Positions 14,481-21,072 of a stretch of DNA of 34,413 nucleotides are shown here, in pieces. Under the pieces are notes generated by a model that had not been told where the DNA came from, did not search any database, and was given only the letters and a program-made list of their open reading frames with translations. Numbering within the stretch: the stretch's first letter is position 1; each line of letters begins with the position of its first letter. This DNA comes from a virus, in the IMG/VR virus record IMGVR_UViG_3300042468_000353, positions 1 to 34,413 of that record; one strand, given 5' to 3'. The translations under genes were made by a program, and so were the position numbers.

Positions 14481-14638
14481 ACGCCCTCCTCGCAGTCGCG
14501 CTTGTGATATGGGCAAAGGTTGAGCCGATTCCATTCCTCGCGGGGAACCCTCACCAGTAAAGAATCATCGAAAACCTCGACAACCTCTGCTGATTCCAAA
14601 ATGTCAAAGGCCAATTCAATTTGCTCAAAGTCGTTCAC
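14477..14638 (-). CDS. small hypothetical protein with C/H cluster
   Basis: This 53-aa gene begins at GTG 14638 (a GTGA overlap with the preceding gene) and ends in an ATGA overlap. It reads FEQIELAFDILESAEVVEVF and ends LCPYHKRDCEEGV, with a possible C-H-C metal site. No family is recognised. Confidence 0.55.
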   Translation of the reverse strand: MNDFEQIELAFDILESAEVVEVFDDSLLVRVPREEWNRLNLCPYHKRDCEEGV

Positions 14639-14910
14639 GATTGCACCCCCGTTGCCTTGTTGATAGCGGATCGAATCGCCGCCAGTTTTTTAGAAATGAT
14701 GGGCTGTTGTAGGTCGTCGTCCTCAAAGCCGGACATGAAGATTTCAGCGTCTTGCAATGCCGCCAGAAGATCAGGAGCCGCTGCCATCAATAGCGCGGAA
14801 TTCTCGCTGCTTACTCCCTTGGCTACGGCATTCAATGAGCGCGTCGAGATAACGTCATACGTCGGGGGTGAACCGCATCCATGAAAGTGTTTGAAGACTG
14901 ACCAGTTCAT
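14635..14910 (-). CDS. hypothetical protein
   Basis: The 91-aa product contains SSENSALLMAAAPDLLAALQ, a helical segment very common in phage and prophage accessory proteins, and a C-terminal SKKLAAIRSAINKATG. The common family has no assigned function. ATG 14910 overlaps the preceding stop by 4 nt. Confidence 0.7.
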   Translation of the reverse strand: MNWSVFKHFHGCGSPPTYDVISTRSLNAVAKGVSSENSALLMAAAPDLLAALQDAEIFMSGFEDDDLQQPIISKKLAAIRSAINKATGVQS

Positions 14911-15410
14911 GCTACGGCTCCCAGAGCAGCGGATACTTGATGAGCTTTCATGCGGAACGGCTGCCCATCTGCTACGCGAGTCACCATCCACCCGCGCCGA
15001 TTGCCTTGCGCTCTCTCATTTAGAATGTAAGAAACGCCGCCGTAGTTAATTCGCATTCCCGTGATCGGGCGCGGCTTGGATGCTTTCTTCTTCCAGTATT
15101 CCCGCACCGCTTCGCGCCATCTGGTTGCGCTTTCGTTTAACGGCTCCGTTGCCGTATCAATCAGTCGCAGGGGGCAGTCGTAATAGTAGGGGTGCATGGT
15201 TTCATCCATGTCTTTATATCCCCATCGACCGCTAGACTTGCCTAGTAGAAACAGACCAATCAGCTGCCTTCCTTCTGGCGTTTCAAATTGCGCCCAGAGG
15301 TGATTTCCCCGCAGCGAGTGATCGACAATCTTGGCGTTGCTGTATTGGTTCGGATCAAGCAGATGCTCGACTAGTGCCTCTTTCGATGGCTTACAAAATA
15401 ACCAACCCAT
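14907..15410 (-). CDS. DUF6927-like protein
   Basis: The 167-aa product begins MGWLFCKPSKEALVEHLL and runs through DHSLRGNHLWAQFETPEG, DMDETMHPYYYDCPLRLID and WREAVREYWKKK. This layout (MGW start, YYDCP...) recalls the DUF6927 proteins of phages and plasmids; I name the family from memory and with caution. Its leader CTAGGAGTAGCACAA is one of four near-identical ribosome sites. It is the first gene after the promoter at 15456-15484 and heads the long leftward operon. Confidence 0.65.
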   Translation of the reverse strand: MGWLFCKPSKEALVEHLLDPNQYSNAKIVDHSLRGNHLWAQFETPEGRQLIGLFLLGKSSGRWGYKDMDETMHPYYYDCPLRLIDTATEPLNESATRWREAVREYWKKKASKPRPITGMRINYGGVSYILNERAQGNRRGWMVTRVADGQPFRMKAHQVSAALGAVA

Positions 15411-15455
15411 TTGTGCTACTCCTAGTTGTGTGCTTCGTTGTCGTCGATGGCCTGA

Positions 15456-15484
15456 TCATTACTCAAGCCGCTTGTGTATGTCAA
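15456..15484 (-). promoter_or_regulatory. leftward promoter with spacer palindrome (A)
   Basis: On the minus strand: TTGACA (15484-15479), 4 nt, CAAGCGGCTTG (15474-15464), 2 nt, TAATGA. The -35 box is perfect; the -10 is weak (AATGAT with an 18-nt spacer fits 4 of 6). It heads the long leftward operon beginning with the gene at 15410. Confidence 0.75.
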
Positions 15485-15490
15485 CTGGTC

Positions 15491-15520
15491 AGAAGAAAAG
15501 GCGGGTTTGAAGTCCCCGCC
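15491..15520 (-). terminator. leftward intrinsic terminator
   Basis: On the minus strand GGCGGG (15520-15515) pairs with CCCGCC (15505-15500) across a 9-nt loop, followed by TTTTCTTCT. It lies 7 nt after the stop of the 15527-15844 gene and just before promoter A, so that gene is probably a single-gene unit. Confidence 0.7.
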
Positions 15521-15526
15521 CATGCG

Positions 15527-15844
15527 TCAGGCTGCTTTTCGTCCTCTGGACTTTTTGGTACTTGCGCGGAAATTAACGTGATAGAGAGGCGTTACTTCTT
15601 TCTCTTTATGATCTCCGCTGCTGTCAAAGACCCGTCCGTTTTGCCACCAGTATTCCTTGATACCAGAAACATCGAACACGGCAATTTCAAACTCCTCGCC
15701 GTCGATCTTGAACATCGAACCCATGTCCATCTCGAAAATCTTTTTGCACCGTTCAATCGCGTCGAAAGCCGTCTCGCCGTTGCAGTACGAGCCAACGCCG
15801 CCCATATCAATCAATGCAAAAAACTTGTATGACTTGATAGCCAT
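15527..15844 (-). CDS. hypothetical early protein, own transcription unit
   Basis: The 105-aa product starts MAIKSYKFFALIDMGGVG and includes AFDAIERCKKIFEMDMGSMF, EFEIAVFDVSGIKEYWW and a basic end (STKKSRGRKAA). No family is recognised. AGGAGAA precedes the ATG. It has a strong promoter (15907-15935) and its own terminator (15491-15520), unlike every other gene in the block, which points to an immediate-early product made in quantity. Confidence 0.65.
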   Translation of the reverse strand: MAIKSYKFFALIDMGGVGSYCNGETAFDAIERCKKIFEMDMGSMFKIDGEEFEIAVFDVSGIKEYWWQNGRVFDSSGDHKEKEVTPLYHVNFRASTKKSRGRKAA

Positions 15845-15906
15845 GCGTCATTCTCCTGAGTCAGTTGTTATAGAGCGCGATGGTCGCTTCGTACCACCGT
15901 AACTAC

Positions 15907-15935
15907 ATTATGACACAAGCCGCTTGAGCAGTCAA
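15907..15935 (-). promoter_or_regulatory. leftward promoter with spacer palindrome (B)
   Basis: On the minus strand: TTGACT (15935-15930), 4 nt, CAAGCGGCTTG (15926-15916), 2 nt, CATAAT (15912-15907). Both boxes match five of six consensus positions with a 17-nt spacer. It is the best-matching of the four sites and drives the 105-aa gene. Confidence 0.85.
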
Positions 15936-15941
15936 TGGGAG

Positions 15942-16016
15942 TTTTGCAAAGTTTTGTTAAGATTTGTCAAGACAGATTGTTGTATTGATGCAACAGTTGT
16001 TGTTTTTGTGCAACGT
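15942..16016. repeat. tandem 10-bp and 20-bp repeats
   Basis: Three 10-bp units (TTTTGCAAAG, TTTTGTTAAG, ATTTGTCAAG) run from 15942 to 15971. Then come two 20-bp units at 15977-15996 and 15997-16016, both beginning TTGTTGT and containing TGCAAC (15 of 20 identical). The periods equal one and two helical turns, as in iterons bound on one face of DNA. Confidence 0.65.
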
Positions 16017-16337
16017 CGCCAGAGGGGTCGAGCAATTAGTTTATAAGAAAGAATTGATGAGGCAATTTTTGGGTGGATTCGTAAGTCATTGATTAGGTTG
16101 GATAATTAGGCTGTTTTTTTATTTCTTTATTTTTTATATTTCTTTCATGGTAAATAGACACAGAGGGGTACTGGATAGATATACAGAAAAGAGATATAAG
16201 AAAGAAATATAATAAATATATATATATATATATATAAAATATACTATTTTAAGTCTAATCAATGACTTACGAGCGTCCAATTCTTTCATGTCGAGGGGTA
16301 TTATTTCGTAGAAAGAAATGGGGTAGCAGGTTTCGGG
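16017..16337. other. AT-rich non-coding region with modular repeats, candidate origin
   Basis: No convincing gene lies here. The 17-bp CGTAAGTCATTGATTAG at 16080-16096 recurs inverted at 16255-16271, and GAAAGAATTG (16047-16056) recurs inverted at 16278-16287, in matching order. TCTTTCATG occurs directly at 16141-16149 and 16282-16290, each followed by GAGGGGTA; GAGGGGT also occurs at 16022. Between the arms is a very AT-rich stretch with an AT-dinucleotide run at 16216-16236. Together with the iteron-like repeats just left, this resembles a replication origin or a divergent control region. Confidence 0.55.
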
Positions 16338-16366
16338 TTGCTCAAGCAGGTAGCGGCCTATATACT
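16338..16366 (+). promoter_or_regulatory. candidate rightward promoter of packaging genes
   Basis: TTGCTC (16338-16343), a 17-nt spacer and TATACT (16361-16366) precede the small terminase gene, with an expected start near 16373. The -10 box is good and the -35 moderate. It is the best plus-strand promoter I can see for the late operon. Confidence 0.45.
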
Positions 16367-16406
16367 CAAGCACTAGGCAACGGGCTAACCATGGGAGCGC
16401 GTAAAC

Positions 16407-16958
16407 GTGACGGAGAAGACGCAAGAGGCAACGAACAAGCAGGGGGGCTACCTAGGTAGCGGGTCAGTCGAGAAAGCCGCTCAGAGCGTCCTAGAGCGTC
16501 AAGATGAGAAAGCCGGTGTTATACATAACCACAACACCAGTTCGGCCATAGCCACTATAAAAGACAGTCGCAAGCATCCAGACGCGGCAGTTGCTCAGAC
16601 AGTTGCTCAGATGGTGTTCGCAGGGATGACGCAAGACACGATAGCCAAAGTCCTAAAGATCGGCCTAGACACGCTCCACACGCACTACAAGCATGAGTTA
16701 GACACGGGACAGGCAAGCATGGTGACCGACATTGCCCAAAGTCTCGCGCAACGTGCAAAGGCGGGAAGTGATACCGCTGCGATCTTCTTGCTTAAGACAC
16801 GGGGAGCCGGAAAGTTTACGGAGCGCAACGGGATAGAGCTAACGGGGAAAGACGGTGGAGCAATCGAGATCGCGCAACGTACGGAGATACTCCAGACTGT
16901 CAGCGGCTTACTGAATAAGGGGATCACGATAGACGGGGAAGCCGAGCCCCTAGACTGA
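16407..16958 (+). CDS. terS: small terminase-like HTH protein
   Basis: The 183-aa product has an HTH in VAQMVFAGMTQDTIAKVLKI and LDTLHTHYKHELDTG, followed by AKAGSDTAAIFLLKTRGAGK. This arrangement is typical of putative phage small terminase subunits, which bind the packaging site and load the large subunit. Start GTG 16407 has GGGAG 9 nt upstream. It is separated from terL by a leftward cassette (17015-18330), unusual because the two terminase genes are normally adjacent. The assignment rests on family resemblance and position. Confidence 0.7.
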   Translation: MTEKTQEATNKQGGYLGSGSVEKAAQSVLERQDEKAGVIHNHNTSSAIATIKDSRKHPDAAVAQTVAQMVFAGMTQDTIAKVLKIGLDTLHTHYKHELDTGQASMVTDIAQSLAQRAKAGSDTAAIFLLKTRGAGKFTERNGIELTGKDGGAIEIAQRTEILQTVSGLLNKGITIDGEAEPLD

Positions 16959-16962
16959 GCGC

Positions 16963-16990
16963 AAAAAAAAAGGGGGAGAAAATCCCCCCC
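16963..16990 (-). terminator. leftward intrinsic terminator
   Basis: On the minus strand a run of Gs (16990-16984) pairs with CCCCC (16976-16972) across about 7 nt, followed by nine Ts (16971-16963). It ends the ArdC cassette against the terS gene. It is G/C-only in the stem and has a clean U-tract, so confidence is high. Confidence 0.85.
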
Positions 16991-17014
16991 CTAGTGTTGA
17001 ATTGTGGCGGCTTG

Positions 17015-17203
17015 TTAGGCGGCTTCGACTATTTCGGCAACGGTCGACCCTGCTCTAATTCTGTACCCTGTTTCGATTCTCTCAAGCCGAAATGTTTTCT
17101 TGTTTCTTCGATACCCTTTTAACAATTTAGCGATTTTTTCTCGCGTTTCTATTTCTTGAATCATTGGACTATCAACGAATCGGAAAATAAATTGCTTTTT
17201 CAT
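17015..17203 (-). CDS. hypothetical small basic protein
   Basis: The 62-aa product (MKKQFIFRFVDSPMIQEIET ... VAEIVEAA) is basic with a beta-alpha-beta look. AAGGGG lies 6-7 nt upstream. No family is recognised. As the last gene of the ArdC cassette it may share an anti-defence role, but that is only guilt by association. Confidence 0.6.
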   Translation of the reverse strand: MKKQFIFRFVDSPMIQEIETREKIAKLLKGYRRNKKTFRLERIETGYRIRAGSTVAEIVEAA

Positions 17204-17214
17204 GTTGTTTCCCC

Positions 17215-18111
17215 TTAGGCGGCTTCGGTAACGTCTTCGGCTTCGGCTTTCCCCGTGAGCATTTCGGCGGCTTCACGCGCTAGGCTTGCGGCTTTGAAAA
17301 TGGCTTTCTTATCTTGCTTCAATACCGTGAGCCAGTTGTTAAGATACTGAGCGTGATCGACTCGCGGTTCGTTTGAAATACTGAGAGCAGCACAGCAAAA
17401 AGCCGCACCTAACTCTGCGACCAATTCTTCAAAGGCGTAGGCATTGCTTCCGAAATTGTTCAGAAGTTTGCGATTCTTGCGCGACTCATGGCCTGTCCAA
17501 TGTACCAATTCATGCGCGAGTGTTGAGTAATAGCACTCCGTTGCGCTACTGGTTGCCGTTGCCGTGAATAGTTGTTTCTCCGGCATTTTGATAACGTCAA
17601 GCATAGGCGAGTAACAGGCTCGCGGCTCCATGGAGTGCCGGATATTCGCGCCAGTATTTCGCGCCCATGCTTCTACACGCTCGATAGTTTCAACATCGTT
17701 CTTATGATCGTCTTCGGTAACGTATCGGCAACGCTCCGCCAATGCTCCGTCAACTTGATCGGCATTAAAGACATTGAAGTATTTAAGCATCGGAAAAACA
17801 GACTTCTTGCCAGTTTGCTTATCTTCTTTCTCTAACTTAGTGAAGAAGACGACAATGCTGCTTTTCTGCCCTTTCTTAACTGAACATCCGGCGGCTTGCC
17901 ATTGCTTGAATGACGCAAACGCGCAAGATTCGAACGGAGTGAAATTCAGAAGAAGACTATTCATTCCCCGATAGTTTTTTCCCGTTGTCGCGTTATATGG
18001 CCGGAGCGCGTTTCTCTTTTTGTTGAATGGGTTAGTCCAATTCTTGCCGGAAGTCTCCATCTGTTTGATGACTTGATCGGTTACGGACTGATAGAGATCG
18101 AATGTTGCCAT
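17215..18111 (-). CDS. ardC: ArdC-like antirestriction protein
   Basis: The 298-aa protein has both ArdC domains. The N-terminal ssDNA-binding part (about 1-125) includes NPFNKKRNALRPYNATTGKN and YRGMNSLLL. The C-terminal zincin-like metalloprotease part (about 140-290) has HELVHWTGH at 200-208, giving H200, E201, H204 and H208, with a downstream EELVAELGAAF. ArdC family proteins protect incoming DNA from restriction enzymes. The gene follows an early-type promoter and a conserved CTAGGGAATAGCACAA leader, which fits expression early after injection. All visible active-site residues are intact. Confidence 0.9.
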   Translation of the reverse strand: MATFDLYQSVTDQVIKQMETSGKNWTNPFNKKRNALRPYNATTGKNYRGMNSLLLNFTPFESCAFASFKQWQAAGCSVKKGQKSSIVVFFTKLEKEDKQTGKKSVFPMLKYFNVFNADQVDGALAERCRYVTEDDHKNDVETIERVEAWARNTGANIRHSMEPRACYSPMLDVIKMPEKQLFTATATSSATECYYSTLAHELVHWTGHESRKNRKLLNNFGSNAYAFEELVAELGAAFCCAALSISNEPRVDHAQYLNNWLTVLKQDKKAIFKAASLAREAAEMLTGKAEAEDVTEAA

Positions 18112-18127
18112 TTGTGCTATTCCCTAG

Positions 18128-18268
18128 TTATTTGTTGATATTGATGACGCAAAGAATCCAGAGCGTTACGAAAAGAAAGCAATTTAGGCGAAAGAGAAAA
18201 ACGTCCATTTTTTTGCTCATAAGAAAGTGATTAAGCCGGAAAAGAAAAGCGTTTGATTTTTTGCTCAT
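18128..18268 (-). CDS. 46-aa protein with internal tandem duplication
   Basis: This short gene reads MSKKSNAFLFRLNHFL and then repeats the block as MSKKMDVFLFRLNCFL before a hydrophobic tail (FVTLWILCVIN). The two 48-nt halves align end to end. It is likely membrane-associated through the tail. AGGGA lies 8 nt before the ATG, in a CTAGGGATAGCACC leader. It is first in the ArdC cassette. It could instead be a duplicated leader fragment; a product has not been shown. Confidence 0.5.
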   Translation of the reverse strand: MSKKSNAFLFRLNHFLMSKKMDVFLFRLNCFLFVTLWILCVININK

Positions 18269-18301
18269 GGTGCTATCCCTAGTTGGTTATTCGACGGGGA
18301 T

Positions 18302-18330
18302 ATAATGAGCGCAAGCCGTTTGTGTGTCAA
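18302..18330 (-). promoter_or_regulatory. leftward promoter with spacer palindrome (C)
   Basis: On the minus strand: TTGACA (18330-18325), 4 nt, CAAACGGCTTG (18322-18312), 2 nt, CATTAT (18307-18302). The -35 is perfect and the -10 is fair. It drives the ArdC cassette. Confidence 0.8.
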
Positions 18331-18620
18331 CATATATTTATCCCCCCATGATGCTATGTAATTCTGACTAGTATTTAGTTGCAGATAGTGGCGGCAAGAT
18401 TGGTGCAAGAATGAGAACGGAAAGCAATGCGCGAATGATTCTCAAAAAGTCCCTGAGACTCCCTATCAACTGAAAATGAGAATCAGTCGCATGGGTGCTG
18501 GCATGGGGGAGCGCGAAAACGACACACGGGGGTACGGGTCCCATCTGCCCAAACAATCTCCCAACCCCACTCCAACTTTTACTTGCCCTACCCCCTTGCG
18601 CACGTTTACTCTAGGGTCCC
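18331..18620. other. non-coding gap with inverted repeat
   Basis: No gene is convincing here. TGATTCTCA (18436-18444) and TGAGAATCA (18477-18485) form a perfect 9-bp inverted repeat separated by 32 nt, and a related TGAGAA occurs near 18412. Two GGGTCCC sites lie at 18536 and 18614, the second touching the ATG of the next gene. I see no clear plus-strand promoter. Confidence 0.45.
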
Positions 18621-19175
18621 ATGCTATATACCGGAGCCGCCCCCCTACCCCGCCACACCTACTGCTACGTGCAGCCCGACACATTCGGCAACGAAGACTG
18701 GGTACGGGTAGCGTGGTTTGGATTGGTGAGTCATCCGGGCAGAACGTGGGGATGTCATGTGATGTTGGAATGTGGGGCGGTGTACCGGAACGTCCCGCTG
18801 CACAAGCTCGCGCACAAAATCACAGGGACCCCTTGGGACCCCGCCGACGCACAAACGTGGGATTGCTACGGGAACCAGTTCAGCGTGCTGGAGTATCCGT
18901 TTCTCGAAGGGACCCGAATGCGTACCCGGCTACGGTCTAAGCAGGAACACACCGGTAACTACTTGTTTACCGCGATCCCGATGATGGACGGATTCAGTCT
19001 AGAGCCGGAGCAGAGCAAGGAGTTCTACTTCATCAAACTGGACAACGGGCGTTATACAGCGCAACCTACGAACCACGTTTTGGTGCTAGATAAATCGTTC
19101 ATCACCGAAGCCAACTGGCCGAAGTTGAAGCGTCAAACTGAGATTTGGAGTGTTGACAATGGCAACGAAGTCTAA
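18621..19175 (+). CDS. hypothetical protein upstream of terL
   Basis: The 184-aa product is rich in aromatic residues and strands (DWVRVAWFGLVSHPGRTWGC, CGAVYRNVPLHKLAHKI, GNYLFTAIPMMDGFSLEPE). I recognise no family. The only ribosome-like site is AGGG within the GGGTCCC that touches the ATG, so the start is tentative. Its end overlaps the next gene by 17 nt. Position suggests a packaging or virion role, not proven. Confidence 0.6.
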   Translation: MLYTGAAPLPRHTYCYVQPDTFGNEDWVRVAWFGLVSHPGRTWGCHVMLECGAVYRNVPLHKLAHKITGTPWDPADAQTWDCYGNQFSVLEYPFLEGTRMRTRLRSKQEHTGNYLFTAIPMMDGFSLEPEQSKEFYFIKLDNGRYTAQPTNHVLVLDKSFITEANWPKLKRQTEIWSVDNGNEV

Positions 19176-19341
19176 AGTAAACGCAGCGGGTAACTACACG
19201 AAACCCGAGATGCGCAAGAAGTTGTTTAACGAGATTAAGGCATCCGCAACCCAAGGCACCGCAGCAGGCCAATGGTCAGCCCGTAAGGCGCAGCTCTTAG
19301 CCAAACGCTACAAAGAGAAGGGCGGCGGGTACAAGGACTAA
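19159..19341 (+). CDS. DUF5872-like small basic protein
   Basis: The 60-aa product has NYTKPEMRKKLFNEIKASAT and WSARKAQLLAKRYKEKGGGY. This pattern (YTxPExRxxL... QWSARKxQLLAxxYxxxGGGYK) occurs in phages and large algal viruses, called DUF5872 in my recollection. GGAG lies 8 nt before ATG 19159. The high Lys/Arg content suggests nucleic-acid binding; the function is unknown. Confidence 0.65.
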   Translation: MATKSKVNAAGNYTKPEMRKKLFNEIKASATQGTAAGQWSARKAQLLAKRYKEKGGGYKD

Positions 19342-19344
19342 GCC

Positions 19345-19578
19345 ATGAAAGCACCTCAGAAATCTCTTAAGGATTGGACCGCGCAAGAATGGCGCACCAA
19401 GTCAGGCAAGCCGTCATCGCAAACTGGCGAGCGGTATTTACCTAAGGCAGCGATCAACGCGCTTTCTCCGCAGGAATATGCAGCCACCACTCGTGCTAAG
19501 CGTGAGGGCAAGGCGCAGGGTAAGCAGTTTGTAGCGCAGCCGAAGAAGATTGCGAAGAAGACCTCGCGATACCGGTAA
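19345..19578 (+). CDS. small basic protein (KSLKDWT/RTKSGKPS type)
   Basis: This 77-aa product contains LKDWTAQEWRTKSGKPSSQT and GERYLPKAAINALSPQEYAA, a motif pair seen in short proteins of phages and giant viruses, often next to the GGGYK-type proteins. It ends in a strongly basic tail. It follows its neighbour by 3 nt and precedes terL by 3 nt. The function is unknown. Confidence 0.65.
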   Translation: MKAPQKSLKDWTAQEWRTKSGKPSSQTGERYLPKAAINALSPQEYAATTRAKREGKAQGKQFVAQPKKIAKKTSRYR

Positions 19579-19581
19579 TCC

Positions 19582-21072
19582 ATGTCGCAACAAGCGTCTG
19601 GGACCCCGCCCAAAGTTGATCTCAACGATCCGCTGATCAAGGAGCTGAATAAGCTACCGCTGCCGGATTTGTTGGCATACAAGAGCCGGTTGGAGTGGGC
19701 GAGTAAACGTCACAAACACCAAAAGCCGCCGAAGGGTGATTGGACTGTGTGGTTGATGCTCGCTGGTCGTGGCGCGGGTAAGACTCGTGCGGCAGCGGAG
19801 TGGGTGTGGTGGCAGGCGTACAAAGCGCCGGAAACGAGATGGCTGGTGTGCGCACCGACCTCGGCTGACATTCGCGACACTTGCTTTGAGGGTGATTCCG
19901 GTTTGATCTCGGTCATGCCAGAGAAAATCGTGGGCGAATACAACCGCTCGCTCTCGGAGATTATTTTAACCAATGGGTCCCTGATCAAAGGGATCAGCGC
20001 GGAGACTCCCGACCGGCTCCGTGGTGGTCAGTGGCATGGTGCGTGGACGGACGAGCTGGCTGCGTGGCAGTACGACCAAGAAGCGTGGGACATGATTATG
20101 TTTGCGCTACGTCTAGGGTCCCATCCACGAATCGTTGCCACCACCACTCCGAAGCCCAAGGCCATCATTCGGGATCTGGTGGAGCGTGACGGAGCCGATG
20201 TACACGTTACGAGGGCCTCGACTTACGAGAACATTGCGAATCTAGCGCCGACTTTCCAGCAACAGCTCTTGAAGTTTGAGGGCACGACGCTCGGACGGCA
20301 GGAAATTCACGCCGAAGTCTTAAATCCGGAAGAGCAGGGCATCATCAAGCGCCCTTGGGTTCAGCTCTGGCCAGCGAAAAAGCCCCTGCCCATACTGGAA
20401 CACATCGTGATGAGCCTAGATACGGCCTTTACGGAGCAGACTCGCGACAAGAAAACCTCAGATTCCGACCCCAGTGCGTGTGTGGTACTCGGACTTTTCT
20501 ACGAAAACGAGAAACCAAACATCATTTTGCTCGATTGTTGGGAAGATCGGCTTGGAATGCCCGATTTGATCCAGCGAGTGAAGCGAGAGATGGAGGTTTT
20601 CTACGGCGACGATGAGCAAAAGCCGATGATTAAGCCGAAATTTGGTCCCGGTCGCATGTTAAACACCGGAAGAAAGCCCGATACCATCGTAATCGAAGAC
20701 AAAGGCAGCGGAATTTCGCTTCGGCAGATGCTGGCACGCGAGGGAATCATCGCTCACGCTTACAATCCGGGAAAAGCGAGCAAACTCACTCGATTGCACA
20801 TGGTTTCGCACCTATTTGCGAGCGGAATGGTGTGGTTTGTGGAGTCTGATAAGCGAAAAGGTCAGATTCGCTCGTGGGCGGAGCCATTGTTGTATCAACT
20901 GTGCTCGTTTTCGGGTGAGGGAACCATCAAGCATGACGATTTGATGGACGCTTGCACCCAAGGTTTACGTTTCCTTGCCGATAAAGATATGATAAGCGTG
21001 AGTAAGCCTAAGCCGTTGCAGCCTAGGATGATTGTGAACGAGCGCCCAAGAGGTAATCCGTATGGCGTCTAA
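19582..21072 (+). CDS. terL: terminase large subunit
   Basis: The 496-aa product carries both terminase activities. The ATPase has Walker A AGRGAGKT (61-68) and Walker B GAWTDE (D157, E158), followed by ATTTPKPK as the coupling motif. The RNase H-like nuclease has SLDTAF (D280), IEDKGSG (E372, D373) and HDDLMDA (D452, D453). It translocates DNA into the prohead and cuts it. Length is typical. Its end overlaps the next start by 11 nt. It is separated from terS by the ArdC cassette and three small genes. Confidence 0.97.
   Translation: MSQQASGTPPKVDLNDPLIKELNKLPLPDLLAYKSRLEWASKRHKHQKPPKGDWTVWLMLAGRGAGKTRAAAEWVWWQAYKAPETRWLVCAPTSADIRDTCFEGDSGLISVMPEKIVGEYNRSLSEIILTNGSLIKGISAETPDRLRGGQWHGAWTDELAAWQYDQEAWDMIMFALRLGSHPRIVATTTPKPKAIIRDLVERDGADVHVTRASTYENIANLAPTFQQQLLKFEGTTLGRQEIHAEVLNPEEQGIIKRPWVQLWPAKKPLPILEHIVMSLDTAFTEQTRDKKTSDSDPSACVVLGLFYENEKPNIILLDCWEDRLGMPDLIQRVKREMEVFYGDDEQKPMIKPKFGPGRMLNTGRKPDTIVIEDKGSGISLRQMLAREGIIAHAYNPGKASKLTRLHMVSHLFASGMVWFVESDKRKGQIRSWAEPLLYQLCSFSGEGTIKHDDLMDACTQGLRFLADKDMISVSKPKPLQPRMIVNERPRGNPYGV

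Larger units (their letters stand above)
18536..20122. repeat. cluster of GGGWCCC palindromes
   Basis: GGGWCCC occurs at 18536, 18614, 18825, 18835, 18910, 19600, 19975 and 20116. I noticed only one other copy in the window (32275). The 13-mer TCTAGGGTCCCAT is repeated exactly at 18612 and 20114. About 0.2 sites would be expected by chance in this length. The cluster overlaps the terminase region. Confidence 0.6.

Noticed and set aside
16134-16424. 96-aa minus-strand open frame across the AT-rich region
   Set aside because: It is driven by the AT dinucleotide run (a string of Tyr/Ile), has no ribosome site, and lies over the repeats and the likely terS promoter.
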